NCBI RefSeq assembly: GCF_003112555.1
Contig: NZ_BEWB01000007.1
Location: 186,001 to 250,000 of the forward strand
Length of the DNA stretch: 64,000 bases
Origin: Streptomyces coelicoflavus
Lineage (GTDB): Bacteria > Actinomycetota > Actinomycetes > Streptomycetales > Streptomycetaceae
Direction: 5' to 3'
A program made the position numbers and the translations under genes. The notes under the pieces were generated by a model, which was not told the DNA's origin, searched no databases, and saw only the letters and a list, made by a program, of their open reading frames with translations. Of this stretch, positions 8,059 to 18,673 are shown one piece after another (the first letter of the stretch is position 1; the number at the start of each line of letters is the position of its first letter).

Positions 8059-9660
8059 TCAGCGCCAGTCCGCCGTGACCTCGCCGATCCCGCCGGTCTC
8101 TGCGACCAGGTCGCGCACCGCGCCCAGGGCGGCCGCACGGTCCTCGGGGACCAGGCCGATGCGGGTGCGCCGGTCGAGCAGGTCGGCCTCGTCGAGGGCG
8201 CCCTCGTGCCGCAGGGCCCACACCAGTTCCGCCCCGGTGACGGGGTGGTCCGGCAGCACGCGTTCGGCGAGGCGGGGATCGTGGTCGGCGAGGGCCTGGA
8301 CCGCCGGGGCCTCGGTGCCGTAGTGCCGTACCAGGCGACGCGGTGCCCGCACCCGGCCCAGGGCCTGCGGGGAGGCGGCTCCGACCAGGGGCAGCGCGGC
8401 GGTGGGTGACGCTCCGGCGGCGAGGCCCCTGGCGGCGACGGCGGCGTCCACGGCGTCCTCGGCCATGCGCCGGTACGTGGTGAGCTTGCCGCCGACCACG
8501 GTGATCACGCCCTCGGACGAGGTCAGTACGGCGTGCCGGCGCGAGACGTCCGCCGTGCGGGGCCCGGCGCCGGGCCGGTCCGAGGCGGTGGTGTCGAGCA
8601 GGGGGCGCAGGCCCGCGAAGGCGCCGACCACGTCGTCGCGGTGGACCGGCACGTCCAGTACCGAGCCGAGCACGTCGAGCAGGAAGCCGACGTCGGTCTC
8701 GGGCACCTCCGGCACGTCCGGGACGTCCCCGTCCACGGGCTCGTCGGTGAGACCGACGTAGACCCGGCCGTCGCCCTGGGGCAGGACGAGGACGAAGCGG
8801 TTGGTCTCGCCGGGGATCGGCACGTGCAGGCCGGCCGGGAGCGGGCCGAGGTGCGCGGAGCGCAGGACGAGGTGGGTGCCGCGGGAGGGGCGGATCCGGA
8901 TGCCGTCCACGAGGTCGCCGGCCCACACCCCGGAGGCGTTGACCACCGCGCGGGCCCGTATCACGCCCTCCTCGCCGGTCAGCTCGTCGCGCACGCGGGC
9001 GCCCGACCCGGTCAGCTCCAGGGCCCTGACCCGGGTCAGGATCCGCGCTCCGCGGGCCGCCGCGGTCCGGGCCAGCGCCGTCACCAGGCGGGCGTCGTCG
9101 GTGAGCCGGCCGTCCCAGGACAGCAGGCCGCCGCGCAGCCGGTCCGGGCGCAGCGCGGGCGCGAGATGGCGGGTCTCCACGGCGGACAGGCGCCGCGGCG
9201 CGGGCAGCGTGGCCCGCGCGGTGCGCGCCGCGAGCCGCAGGGTGTCGCCGGCCCGGAACCCGGCCCACGCCAGCGCCCCCTGGCCCCGGGAGACCAGCGG
9301 GGTGAGCGGCAGGACGAAGGGCTGGGCACGCACCAGGTGGGGCGCCGTGCGCTCCATCAGCACCCCGCGCTCCACCGCGCTCTCGTGGGCGACGTCCAGC
9401 TGGGCGGAGGCGAGGTAGCGCAGGCCGCCGTGGATGAGCTTGGAACTCCAGCGGGAGGTGCCGAAGGCCAGGTCGTGGGCGTCCACGGCGGCGACGCTCA
9501 GGCCCCGGGCGGCGGCGTCCAGCGCGGCACCGGCGCCGGTCGCGCCGAGACCGACGACCAGGACGTCCACGACGGGGCCGCCGACGGTGCCGGCCAGCTC
9601 GCGCGAGCGCCGTGCGGCGGACAGGGAGGCCCCGGCGGCGGGGCGGTCGACGGGGCTCAT
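8059..9660 (-). CDS. glpD: FAD-dependent glycerol-3-phosphate dehydrogenase (GlpD family)
   Basis: Converts sn-glycerol-3-phosphate to dihydroxyacetone phosphate, passing electrons from FAD to the respiratory chain. The 533-residue protein has the N-terminal dinucleotide fold VDVLVVGLGATGAGAALDAAARG (about residues 31-53), the GlpD signature FGTSRWSSKLIHGGLRYL (about 66-83), the VVNASGVWAGDL segment, and the C-terminal DAO_C region with TVVGGKLTTYRRMAEDAVDA. ATG 9660 overlaps the stop of the TetR gene by 4 bp, so the two are translationally coupled. Its neighbours suggest it serves glycerolipid metabolism and not glycerol catabolism, since no glycerol kinase or facilitator is near. A role on alkyl-DHAP or acyl-DHAP is an open alternative. 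Confidence 0.92.
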   Translation of the reverse strand: MSPVDRPAAGASLSAARRSRELAGTVGGPVVDVLVVGLGATGAGAALDAAARGLSVAAVDAHDLAFGTSRWSSKLIHGGLRYLASAQLDVAHESAVERGVLMERTAPHLVRAQPFVLPLTPLVSRGQGALAWAGFRAGDTLRLAARTARATLPAPRRLSAVETRHLAPALRPDRLRGGLLSWDGRLTDDARLVTALARTAAARGARILTRVRALELTGSGARVRDELTGEEGVIRARAVVNASGVWAGDLVDGIRIRPSRGTHLVLRSAHLGPLPAGLHVPIPGETNRFVLVLPQGDGRVYVGLTDEPVDGDVPDVPEVPETDVGFLLDVLGSVLDVPVHRDDVVGAFAGLRPLLDTTASDRPGAGPRTADVSRRHAVLTSSEGVITVVGGKLTTYRRMAEDAVDAAVAARGLAAGASPTAALPLVGAASPQALGRVRAPRRLVRHYGTEAPAVQALADHDPRLAERVLPDHPVTGAELVWALRHEGALDEADLLDRRTRIGLVPEDRAAALGAVRDLVAETGGIGEVTADWR

Positions 9661-10274
9661 GGCGTGAGGGTCCTTTCCAGGATGGTGCGCAGCTCCCCGA
9701 GGAGGGCCGCGGAGGTCAGCTCGGCGTCGTCCTCGTCGGCCATGGTCCGCAGCGACAGGGCGAAGGACTGGACGACCAGCAGCACCGACCGGGCCTGCCG
9801 TCCGGTGTGCGCCTCGCGCACCGAACCGTCGGCGTGGCCCTGTGCGAGTGCGTCGGCCAGCAACTCGAGAAGCGCCTCCTGGCTCGCCCCGCGCCGGTCC
9901 AGGACGTAGGGCAGGAGCAGTTCGGGGTCGACGTCGACGATCTTGCCGAAGAGCGGGTGGGCGCGGAACGTCTCCACCCCGGCCACCAGGCCCTCGACCA
10001 TCCGCGAGCGGACGTCGGTGTCCACGCCCGGCTCGGGGAGGGCGCCGGTGGCGACCGCGAGCCATTCGCGGGTCATCAGGTCGCCGACCAGGGACCGCAC
10101 GTCCGGCCAGCGCCGGTACAGCGTCATCCGGGAGACGCCGGCGCGGCGGGCGACGTCGGTCATCGTCGTACGGCGCACCCCGACGGCCATCACGCAGTCG
10201 CGCACCGCGTCCAGCACGGTGTCGTTGTCCGAGGGGGCCTGCCTGTTCGAGTGGTTGTGACGGTTGGGCGTCAT
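9657..10274 (-). CDS. TetR-family transcriptional regulator
   Basis: 205 residues. The N-terminal helix-turn-helix is typical (TVLDAVRDCVMAVGVRRTTMTDVARRAGVSRMTLYRRW, about residues 19-56), followed by a helical ligand-binding domain. It overlaps the glpD-like gene by 4 bp and is divergent from the AGPS-like flavoprotein gene, so it probably controls both units from the 71-bp spacer, where an imperfect palindrome lies. The ligand is unknown; a fatty acyl or glycerolipid intermediate is a guess from context. Confidence 0.88.
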   Translation of the reverse strand: MTPNRHNHSNRQAPSDNDTVLDAVRDCVMAVGVRRTTMTDVARRAGVSRMTLYRRWPDVRSLVGDLMTREWLAVATGALPEPGVDTDVRSRMVEGLVAGVETFRAHPLFGKIVDVDPELLLPYVLDRRGASQEALLELLADALAQGHADGSVREAHTGRQARSVLLVVQSFALSLRTMADEDDAELTSAALLGELRTILERTLTP

Positions 10275-10276
10275 GT

Positions 10277-10289
10277 GTCACAGTGTAAC
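10277..10289. promoter_or_regulatory. Imperfect palindrome in the TetR/AGPS divergent promoter region
   Basis: GTCACAGTGTAAC has arms matching at 5 of 6 positions. It starts 3 bp upstream of the TetR gene's start codon and 57 bp upstream of the divergent flavoprotein start. This is a plausible operator by position; the motif itself is weak. Confidence 0.35.
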
Positions 10290-10345
10290 GCCTAGCGGGG
10301 TGATGCGGACGGCGTCCCCCGAAGCGACCGTGAGGACGACAGGCG

Positions 10346-11944
10346 ATGGACATGCTGTGGAACGGCTGGGGCGACCCGGCCAGGGCGACGGCACTGCCCG
10401 ACACGGTGACCGGACTGCTGCGCGAGCTGCTCGGCGTCAAACCCCGCGCATGCGCCGCGCTCCCGCTGGCGGAGGTCGACGTACCGGAGTCACCGCTGGG
10501 CGAGGCCGCCCGAAGCACCCTGGCTCTCGCCGTCGGGGGCCGCGGGGAGGACGTGCGCACGGACGCCGAGAGCCGCATCCGGCACACCCGCGGCAAGTCC
10601 ACCCCCGACCTGCTGCGGATGCGGACCGGCGACACCGCCGACACCCCGGCCGCCGTCGTCCTGCCCGACAGCCACGATGAGGTCCTCGCCGTGCTGGCCG
10701 CCTGCGCGGAGCACCGCCTGGCCCTCGTCCCCTTCGGCGGCGGCACCTCCGTCGTCGGCGGACTCGCCCCCGGCCGCGAGGGCGCGTTCGTCGCCCTCGA
10801 CCTGCGCCGCATGAACCGCCTGCTCGACCTCGACGAGGTCTCCCGCACCGCCACCCTCCAGCCCGGCCTGCGCGCCCCCGAGGCCGAGGCGCTGCTCGCC
10901 GAGCACGGCTACACCCTCGGCCACTTCCCCCAGTCCTACGAGTGGGCCACCATCGGCGGCTTCGCCGCGACCCGCTCCAGCGGACAGGCCTCCGCCGGGT
11001 ACGGCCGCTTCGACGAGATGGTCCTCGGCCTCACCCTCGCCACCCCCGAGGGCACCCTCGACACGGGCCGCGCCCCGCGCTCGGCCGCCGGACCCGACCT
11101 GCGCCAGCTCGTCCTCGGCTCGGAAGGCGCCTTCGGCGTCATCACCTCCGTCACCGTGCGGGTGCGGCCCGTACCGCGGGCCCGCCGCTACGAGGGCTGG
11201 CGCTTCGCCTCCTTCGACGAGGGCGCCGCGGCCCTGCGCCGGCTCGCCCAGGACGGCCCCCGGCCGACGGTGCTGCGGCTGTCCGACGAGACCGAGACCC
11301 TGATCGGCCTCGCCCAGCCCGACGCCATCGGAGCCTCACTGGAGCAGCAGGACGCCGGCTGCCTCGCGGTCGTCGGCTTCGAGGGCACCGAGGAGGACAC
11401 CGCCCACCGCCGCGAGGGCGCCGCCGCCGTCCTGCGCGAGAGCGGCGGCACCTTCGCCGGTGACGAACCGGGGGAGCGCTGGGCCCACGGCCGCTACTCG
11501 GCGCCGTACCTGCGCGACTCGCTGCTCGACGCCGGCGCGCTCGCCGAGACCCTGGAGACCGCGGCCTACTGGTCCCGCCTCCCCGCCCTCTACTCCGCCG
11601 TCCGCGAGGCGCTGACCGCCACGCTCACCGAGGCCGGCACCCCGCCCCTGGTCATGTGCCACATCTCGCACGTCTACGAGAACGGCGCCTCCCTCTACTT
11701 CACGGTCGTCTCCGCCCAGGGCGAGGACGCCGTGGCGCACTGGACCCGGGCCAAGCACGCCGCCAACGAGGCGATCCTCGCCGCCGGCGGCACCATCACC
11801 CACCACCACGCGGTCGGCACCGACCACCGCGACTGGTACGTCCGGGAGGCGGGCCCCCTCGGTGTCGAGGCGCTGCGCGCCGTCAAGCGGAGCCTCGACC
11901 CCGCCGGGCTGCTCAGCCCGGGCGTCCTGCTGCCCGCGGACTGA
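10346..11944 (+). CDS. FAD-binding oxidase of the alkyl-DHAP synthase (AGPS) type
   Basis: 532-residue flavoprotein of the VAO/PCMH fold. The FAD-binding region contains LALVPFGGGTSVVGGL (about residues 127-142), the motif ATIGGFAATRSSGQASAGYGRFDEM typical of alkylglycerone-phosphate synthases, and LVLGSEGAFGVIT. The C-terminus ends in the usual HHHAVGTDHRDWY and SLDPAGLLSPG segments. AGPS enzymes exchange the acyl chain of acyl-DHAP for a fatty alcohol to make ether lipids; D-lactate and glycolate oxidase relatives share the fold. The AGPS-like reading is favoured by the neighbouring GlpD and diacylglycerol kinase genes. The start ATG 10346 follows GAGGAC, and ATG 10352 is equally possible. 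The true substrate is not proven. Confidence 0.85.
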   Translation: MDMLWNGWGDPARATALPDTVTGLLRELLGVKPRACAALPLAEVDVPESPLGEAARSTLALAVGGRGEDVRTDAESRIRHTRGKSTPDLLRMRTGDTADTPAAVVLPDSHDEVLAVLAACAEHRLALVPFGGGTSVVGGLAPGREGAFVALDLRRMNRLLDLDEVSRTATLQPGLRAPEAEALLAEHGYTLGHFPQSYEWATIGGFAATRSSGQASAGYGRFDEMVLGLTLATPEGTLDTGRAPRSAAGPDLRQLVLGSEGAFGVITSVTVRVRPVPRARRYEGWRFASFDEGAAALRRLAQDGPRPTVLRLSDETETLIGLAQPDAIGASLEQQDAGCLAVVGFEGTEEDTAHRREGAAAVLRESGGTFAGDEPGERWAHGRYSAPYLRDSLLDAGALAETLETAAYWSRLPALYSAVREALTATLTEAGTPPLVMCHISHVYENGASLYFTVVSAQGEDAVAHWTRAKHAANEAILAAGGTITHHHAVGTDHRDWYVREAGPLGVEALRAVKRSLDPAGLLSPGVLLPAD

Positions 11945-12016
11945 CCCCGCCCGGCCGAGCGCCCCCACCCCGTGAGACAACAGTCCGGCACCACCCGTCA
12001 GCCCGGAGGCACATCG

Positions 12017-12898
12017 ATGCGACAGTTCACCGCCGTCGTCAACCCCACCGCGGGCGGCGCCACCTCGGCCGCCGCTCTCCTCGGTGTGGCCCGGCTGCTG
12101 CGGGAGGCCGGGGCGGAGCTGGAGACCGAGTACAGCCACAGCCTCGCCCACGCCCGCGAACTCGCCCGGCGGGCCGGGGCGTCGGGGCGGGTGGTGCTCG
12201 CCGTCGGCGGTGACGGCATGGCGGGCGGCATCGGCGGCGCCCTCAGCGGAACCGGCGCCGTGCTCGGCCTGGTCCCGGCCGGCCGCGGCAACGACTTCGC
12301 CCGCGCCCTGAGGCTGCCCACCGAGCCGGCCGCCCTGGCCGAGGTGCTGCTGCACGGCGCCCCCCGCCCCGTCGACACCATCGAGGTCACCTCGGCCGTC
12401 CACGACCGCACCGTCGTCCTCGGCAGCGTGTACGCGGGTGTCGACGCGCTCGCCAACCGGCACGCCAACCACGCTCGGCTGCTGCGCGGCGCCGCCTCCT
12501 ACTACGCAGGGGCGGTGCGGGCCGTGGCGGGCTGGCGTGCGGCGGGCTACCGGGTCACGGTCGACGGCGAGGAGCACGCCTTCCGCGGCTACACGGTGGT
12601 GGCGGCCAACTCCGGCTACTACGGCTTCAACCGCCTCGTCGCCCCCTCCGCCCGGGTGGACGACGGCCTGCTGGACGTGGTGATGATCTCCGACGCCCCG
12701 CGGCGGCTGTTCTTCGCCCTGATGAACGAACTCTCCACGGGCGCCCACGTCCACCGGCCCCAAGTACGCGTCCTGCGCGGCCGGGAGGTCCGCATCGAGG
12801 CGGACCGGGCGATACCCTACGGCGCCGACGGCGAGGTCGAGGCCGTCGTACCCGTCACCGCGAAGGTGCTGCCCGGAGCGCTGCGCGTCCTGTGCTGA
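12017..12898 (+). CDS. dagK: Diacylglycerol kinase (DagK/LCB5 family lipid kinase)
   Basis: 293 residues with the DAGK catalytic fold. The N-terminus reads FTAVVNPTAGG, the nucleotide-binding GGDG motif occurs as VLAVGGDGMAGGIGGAL (about residues 64-80), and LGLVPAGRGNDFARAL (about 89-104) is the family signature. It phosphorylates diacylglycerol or a related lipid to the phosphatidic acid form for phospholipid recycling or synthesis. ATG 12017 sits behind a clear GGAGG. It lies 72 bp after the AGPS-like gene and is probably in the same transcript. It resembles M. tuberculosis Rv2252 in both family and position. Confidence 0.92.
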   Translation: MRQFTAVVNPTAGGATSAAALLGVARLLREAGAELETEYSHSLAHARELARRAGASGRVVLAVGGDGMAGGIGGALSGTGAVLGLVPAGRGNDFARALRLPTEPAALAEVLLHGAPRPVDTIEVTSAVHDRTVVLGSVYAGVDALANRHANHARLLRGAASYYAGAVRAVAGWRAAGYRVTVDGEEHAFRGYTVVAANSGYYGFNRLVAPSARVDDGLLDVVMISDAPRRLFFALMNELSTGAHVHRPQVRVLRGREVRIEADRAIPYGADGEVEAVVPVTAKVLPGALRVLC

Positions 12899-12900
12899 AC

Positions 12901-12947
12901 GGGCCGTGGGGCCGGGCGTCCAGATCGGTGCCCCGGCCCCACGGCCC
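12901..12947. terminator. Strong bidirectional terminator
   Basis: A 16-bp perfect stem (GGGCCGTGGGGCCGGG paired with 12932-12947) and a 15-base loop lie between the convergent diacylglycerol kinase and catalase genes. There is no U-tract, as is common in Streptomyces. Confidence 0.8.
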
Positions 12948-12953
12948 GGTGGT

Positions 12954-15233
<2,280 letters not shown>

Positions 15234-15314
15234 CGGCCGTTCTCCGTTTCTGTGCGGGCCGCTGCACGCGCCCGGTCGTGTTGGGTACCGACTGCCGTGG
15301 TGGGCCGTGACCGC

Positions 15315-15339
15315 GTACCCAGCGTCCGGGACTCAAGGC
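15315..15339 (-). promoter_or_regulatory. Sigma-B-type promoter upstream of the catalase
   Basis: On the minus strand GCCT, 15 bases and GGGTAC fit the consensus GNNT-N14-16-GGGTAC reported for S. coelicolor sigma-B. The -10 element ends 82 bp before the catalase start codon. Assignment rests on a short consensus plus the known biology of catB. Confidence 0.6.
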
Positions 15340-15367
15340 ATGGCCGCGAGGAACGGAGGCGGTGGGC

Positions 15368-15595
15368 TCAGGTGATGGTCTGTCCGTCGTGGAGGCCGCC
15401 CCGGCAGACCGTCGTGAAGGAGCCGGTCCCGTCCCCGTCCGCCGAAATGATGATCACTCCGCCGCCCTGGACGCACTCGGTCGCCGTCACCTCGCCCGGC
15501 AGGTCCGGGACGCGGAACACCGCGGCCTCCGCTCCGGCGGCGCACAGGGCCCACACGGCCAGTGCCGCGATCACGGTGCACGACGACTTGCGCAT
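15368..15595 (-). CDS. Small secreted protein of unknown function
   Basis: 75 residues. A classic signal peptide (MRKSSCTVIAALAVWALCAAGAEA) leaves a mature part of about 50 residues, with two cysteines that could form one disulfide (VTATECVQGG and FTTVCRGG). The middle is Gly/Ile/Val rich and probably beta-strand. ATG 15595 follows GAAGGAG at ideal spacing, which supports a real gene. I do not recognise a family. Confidence 0.65.
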   Translation of the reverse strand: MRKSSCTVIAALAVWALCAAGAEAAVFRVPDLPGEVTATECVQGGGVIIISADGDGTGSFTTVCRGGLHDGQTIT

Positions 15596-15749
15596 GGAGA
15601 CGGCTCCTTCTCACGGGTGCCGTTCCAGCCTCACCGGCCCGGGCACGCCACGCCACCGGGGGCGTGCGTGCGGGGGAGCGCGTACGGCTCAGGGCCCCGA
15701 CCGCGGCCGCGGATCGGAGCCCTCGAAGTGCCGCCGTACCGGTACCGGA

Positions 15750-17645
15750 CTAAGCGTCCGTGTGCGTCACCTCCACCGGCCCGAACGAGACCCGGGTGCG
15801 GGCGCCGTCGGCCGCCCAGACGACCTCCACGGCGTCCTCTCCGGGCACCACCTCCGTCACCGCCCCGGCCACCGGCACGCTCACCGGTTCACCGGTCAGC
15901 ACGGCCAGGCCGACGTGCACGGAGGTGCCGCCCGCCGCGCCGGACAGCCGGGGCAGCTCGGCCCACGGCACGTACGCGGTGCCCTGCGGGGCGCGCACGG
16001 TCTCCGCCCCGGACTCCCAGCCGTACAGGCCGTGCAGCACGGAAGTGAGGGAATCCTCGGGGCCGGTGGCCCACCCGGTGTGCGTGACCCTGGCCCCGGG
16101 CGGCGCCCCGACGACCCGGTGCACCCGCAGCTCGTACGGCCCCCGGGCCACCGTCACGCTCTCCACCCGCAGCCCCGGCACCATCGGCGGCCCGGTCACG
16201 AAGACGGGCCGGTGCCAGGAGGCCGCCCAGCCCCAGCCCTCGCCCCCTCCCGCGCCCAGCGGACGGACCCGGCGCCGCACGCTGGACCGGCCGTTCACCT
16301 CGACCGACAGGTGGTTGTCCGCGATGTTCTCCCGCGCCGTGGGACCCGTCCGGGTCGAGTAGGCCTGCCGGCCGTAGTGCGGGTCGTCCTCGGCCGCCGA
16401 CTCGCCCTCGTGCGGGCGGACATGGTCGCTGCCGTGGTTGTGCAGCCGTACGATCCCGTCGGCGCGGGTCGACTGCACCAGCAGCCCCGGCGCGGGCAGC
16501 GCCAGGACCCGGTCGGCCTCCTCCACCGGCGCCGCCTCCTCCGGCGCCGTCCACAGCGGGTGGCCGGCCGGGGCGAGCAGCGAGACGAACGCCTTCGACG
16601 CCCAGTACGGGGAGGCCGGACCCGAGTACGGCTGCAGGGTCGCCTCGTGCGGGCCGTACCAGCCGAGGCTCAGCAACCCCTCGTCGGTCACCGCCCCCCG
16701 GTCCACGAAGTACCGCAGGCTGCCGCTGGCCAGCCGCCGCGAGGCCCCCGGCGTCAGCGGGGTGTGCCCGGTCAGCGCGCCCAGGGCGACGGCCGCCGAC
16801 GCGGCGAAGCGGTAGGTGAGGGAACGGCCGAAGTGCAGCGGCGCTCCGTCGGCCCCGAACATCAGGGCGAAGCCGTCGAGGTGGGCGCGGAGCCGGTCCC
16901 CGTAGCGGGAGAGGGCGTCGGTGTCGCCGCCGAGGTGGGCGTCGAGCACCGGGTAGAGGTGCAGCGCCCAGCCGTTGTAGTGGTCGAAGGCGCGCCCGTC
17001 GCCGTCGGCGTACCAGCCCCCGCCCCGGTACCAGCCCTCCATCAGCTCCAGCGCACGCTCCCGGGCCGCGGCCGTCTCGGCGTCGCCCCGGCCGACCGAC
17101 TCCAGGAACCCGGCGACCGTGTACGGGAACAGGTACCAGTTGTTCGGCGCCGGCACGTGCCGCAGCGCCCCGCGCAGCCACTCCTCCACCCGGTCCTGCA
17201 CCCCGGCGTCGAGATGCTTCCACAGCCACGGCGCGGTCAGCCGCAGCCCCAGCGCCACCGACGCCGACTCCACCATGGGCTGGCCCTGCACGTCGTGGTC
17301 GAGGATCAGCGGCCAGGACTCGGCGTCGTCGCGGCCGGGGGAGCGGGTGCCCGAGGCGAGGCCCTCCGCGTAGCGGTCCAGCCAGCCGTGCGGGTCCGCG
17401 CCGTCCGCCCCCGCGACGCGGAAGCCCGCCGCGAGGAAGGTCCGCGCGAAGCCCTCCAGGCCGTCGGAGCGCACCCCCGAGCGCGAGGGCCGCCCCGGCA
17501 GGTCCAGCAGGGCGCGGCCCGGGGTGCTCCAGCGCCACGCGGCCCACAGCAGCCCGTCCGCGACGGCCTCCCAGTGGGCACGGGTGTAACCGGTGTACGG
17601 GCTCGACGCACGGTCCTCGGTGGGCAGTTCGAACGGGATGCTCAT
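15750..17645 (-). CDS. DUF2264 protein, probable carbohydrate-active enzyme
   Basis: 631-residue cytoplasmic protein with no signal peptide, typical of the DUF2264 family. The N-terminal half has the (alpha/alpha)6-barrel look with aromatic, Asn/Asp-rich turns such as PAPNNWYLFPYTVAGFLESVG and DGRAFDHYNGWALHLYP. The C-terminal half is beta-rich. Members of this family have been placed in a glycoside hydrolase family with beta-glucuronidase activity (GH154, from memory); others resemble heparinase-type lyases. As the last gene of the ABC sugar-import operon it probably acts on an imported uronic-acid-containing oligosaccharide. ATG 17645 overlaps the dehydrogenase stop by 4 bp. Confidence 0.82.
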   Translation of the reverse strand: MSIPFELPTEDRASSPYTGYTRAHWEAVADGLLWAAWRWSTPGRALLDLPGRPSRSGVRSDGLEGFARTFLAAGFRVAGADGADPHGWLDRYAEGLASGTRSPGRDDAESWPLILDHDVQGQPMVESASVALGLRLTAPWLWKHLDAGVQDRVEEWLRGALRHVPAPNNWYLFPYTVAGFLESVGRGDAETAAARERALELMEGWYRGGGWYADGDGRAFDHYNGWALHLYPVLDAHLGGDTDALSRYGDRLRAHLDGFALMFGADGAPLHFGRSLTYRFAASAAVALGALTGHTPLTPGASRRLASGSLRYFVDRGAVTDEGLLSLGWYGPHEATLQPYSGPASPYWASKAFVSLLAPAGHPLWTAPEEAAPVEEADRVLALPAPGLLVQSTRADGIVRLHNHGSDHVRPHEGESAAEDDPHYGRQAYSTRTGPTARENIADNHLSVEVNGRSSVRRRVRPLGAGGGEGWGWAASWHRPVFVTGPPMVPGLRVESVTVARGPYELRVHRVVGAPPGARVTHTGWATGPEDSLTSVLHGLYGWESGAETVRAPQGTAYVPWAELPRLSGAAGGTSVHVGLAVLTGEPVSVPVAGAVTEVVPGEDAVEVVWAADGARTRVSFGPVEVTHTDA

Positions 17646-18673
17646 GCCAGGAACGCCAGCCTTTCGCGTCGTACGGGGTGGAGGAAGCCGGACCCGGTGG
17701 CCCAGCGGGTGGTCTCGGCGAGCGCGAGGTCGGCGAGACGGCGCCACTCGTTGCCCTCGGAACCTGCCAGGTGCGGGGTGATCAGGGCGTGCTCGCAGTC
17801 CCACAGCGGGTGGTCCGGGGGCAGCGCCTCGGGGTCGGTGACGTCCAGGACGGCCCGGATGCGGCCCGCGAGCACGGCGTCGGTGAGCGCCTCCTGGTCG
17901 ATCACCGCCCCGCGGGAGGTGTTGATCAGCACCGCGTCGGCGGGCATCGCGTCGATCAGCGGACGGCTCACCAGACCACGGGTCGTCGGCAGCAGCGGGG
18001 TGTGCACGCTGACCGTGTCGCAGCGCGCGAACAGCTCGGGCAGCGACACGCTCTCCACGCCGAGTCCGGCGGCCTCCGCGTCGTCGACGTACGGGTCGTG
18101 CAGCAGGACCCGTACGTCGTGCGGCCGCAGCAGTTCGACGACCCGGCGGCCGATCAGCGAGGCCGACAGGATGCCGACCGTGCGGTGGTAGTTGCCGACG
18201 CCGCGCGGGGTGCGCAGCCAGTTGCCGCGCGTCCGGGCCGCCCGGAAGTCGCGGGCCCGCTCCAGCACCCGCTTGCCGCTCAGCAGGATCATGCCGAGCG
18301 TGTACTCGGCCACCGGCAGCGCGTTGGCGGCGGCGGCCGAGGAGACCTCGACGCCCCGCTCCCAGCACGCGTCGGTGACGTGCCCGCGGACACTGCCCGC
18401 CGTGTGCACCACGGCCCGCAGCCGGGGCGCCGCCCGCAGCACGTCCGCGTCCAGCGGCGGACAGCCCCATCCGGTGATCAGCAGCTCCACGTCCGCCAGC
18501 ACGGATCTCGCCCGCGCCGTCGTCAGGTCGTCCAGCACCGGGAACGGCGCGAGGTCGCAGACCCGGCGGAACGCGGCGAGGGACTGGGGGTCGAGGACGG
18601 CCGAGGCGGCGTCCGGGGACATGGCCACGGCGGCACGGGGCCGGTGGCCGGGTCCGGGGGCGTGCACGGTCAC
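17642..18673 (-). CDS. D-isomer-specific 2-hydroxyacid dehydrogenase
   Basis: 343 residues in the NAD(P)-dependent 2-hydroxyacid dehydrogenase family. Catalytic motifs are VHTPLLPTTRGLV, NTSRGAVIDQEAL (substrate Arg) and DVTDPEALPPDHPLWD with its Glu neighbourhood, and the catalytic His lies in LITPHLAGSEGNEW. The nucleotide-binding strand is unusual: YHRTVGILSASLIGRRVVELL has S-A-S-L where GxGxxG is normal. The start is GTG 18673, which overlaps the permease stop and has a GGAG 7 bases ahead; ATG 18622 lacks one. It probably reduces or oxidises a 2-keto/2-hydroxy acid released from the imported sugar. Confidence 0.88.
   Translation of the reverse strand: MTVHAPGPGHRPRAAVAMSPDAASAVLDPQSLAAFRRVCDLAPFPVLDDLTTARARSVLADVELLITGWGCPPLDADVLRAAPRLRAVVHTAGSVRGHVTDACWERGVEVSSAAAANALPVAEYTLGMILLSGKRVLERARDFRAARTRGNWLRTPRGVGNYHRTVGILSASLIGRRVVELLRPHDVRVLLHDPYVDDAEAAGLGVESVSLPELFARCDTVSVHTPLLPTTRGLVSRPLIDAMPADAVLINTSRGAVIDQEALTDAVLAGRIRAVLDVTDPEALPPDHPLWDCEHALITPHLAGSEGNEWRRLADLALAETTRWATGSGFLHPVRRERLAFLA

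Noticed and set aside
8059..10854. A single 931-codon frame that could be read as a glycerol-3-phosphate dehydrogenase with a long N-terminal extension.
   Set aside because: The extension overlaps the TetR gene in another frame and the divergent flavoprotein gene. ATG 9660 with the 4-bp overlap gives the normal GlpD length.
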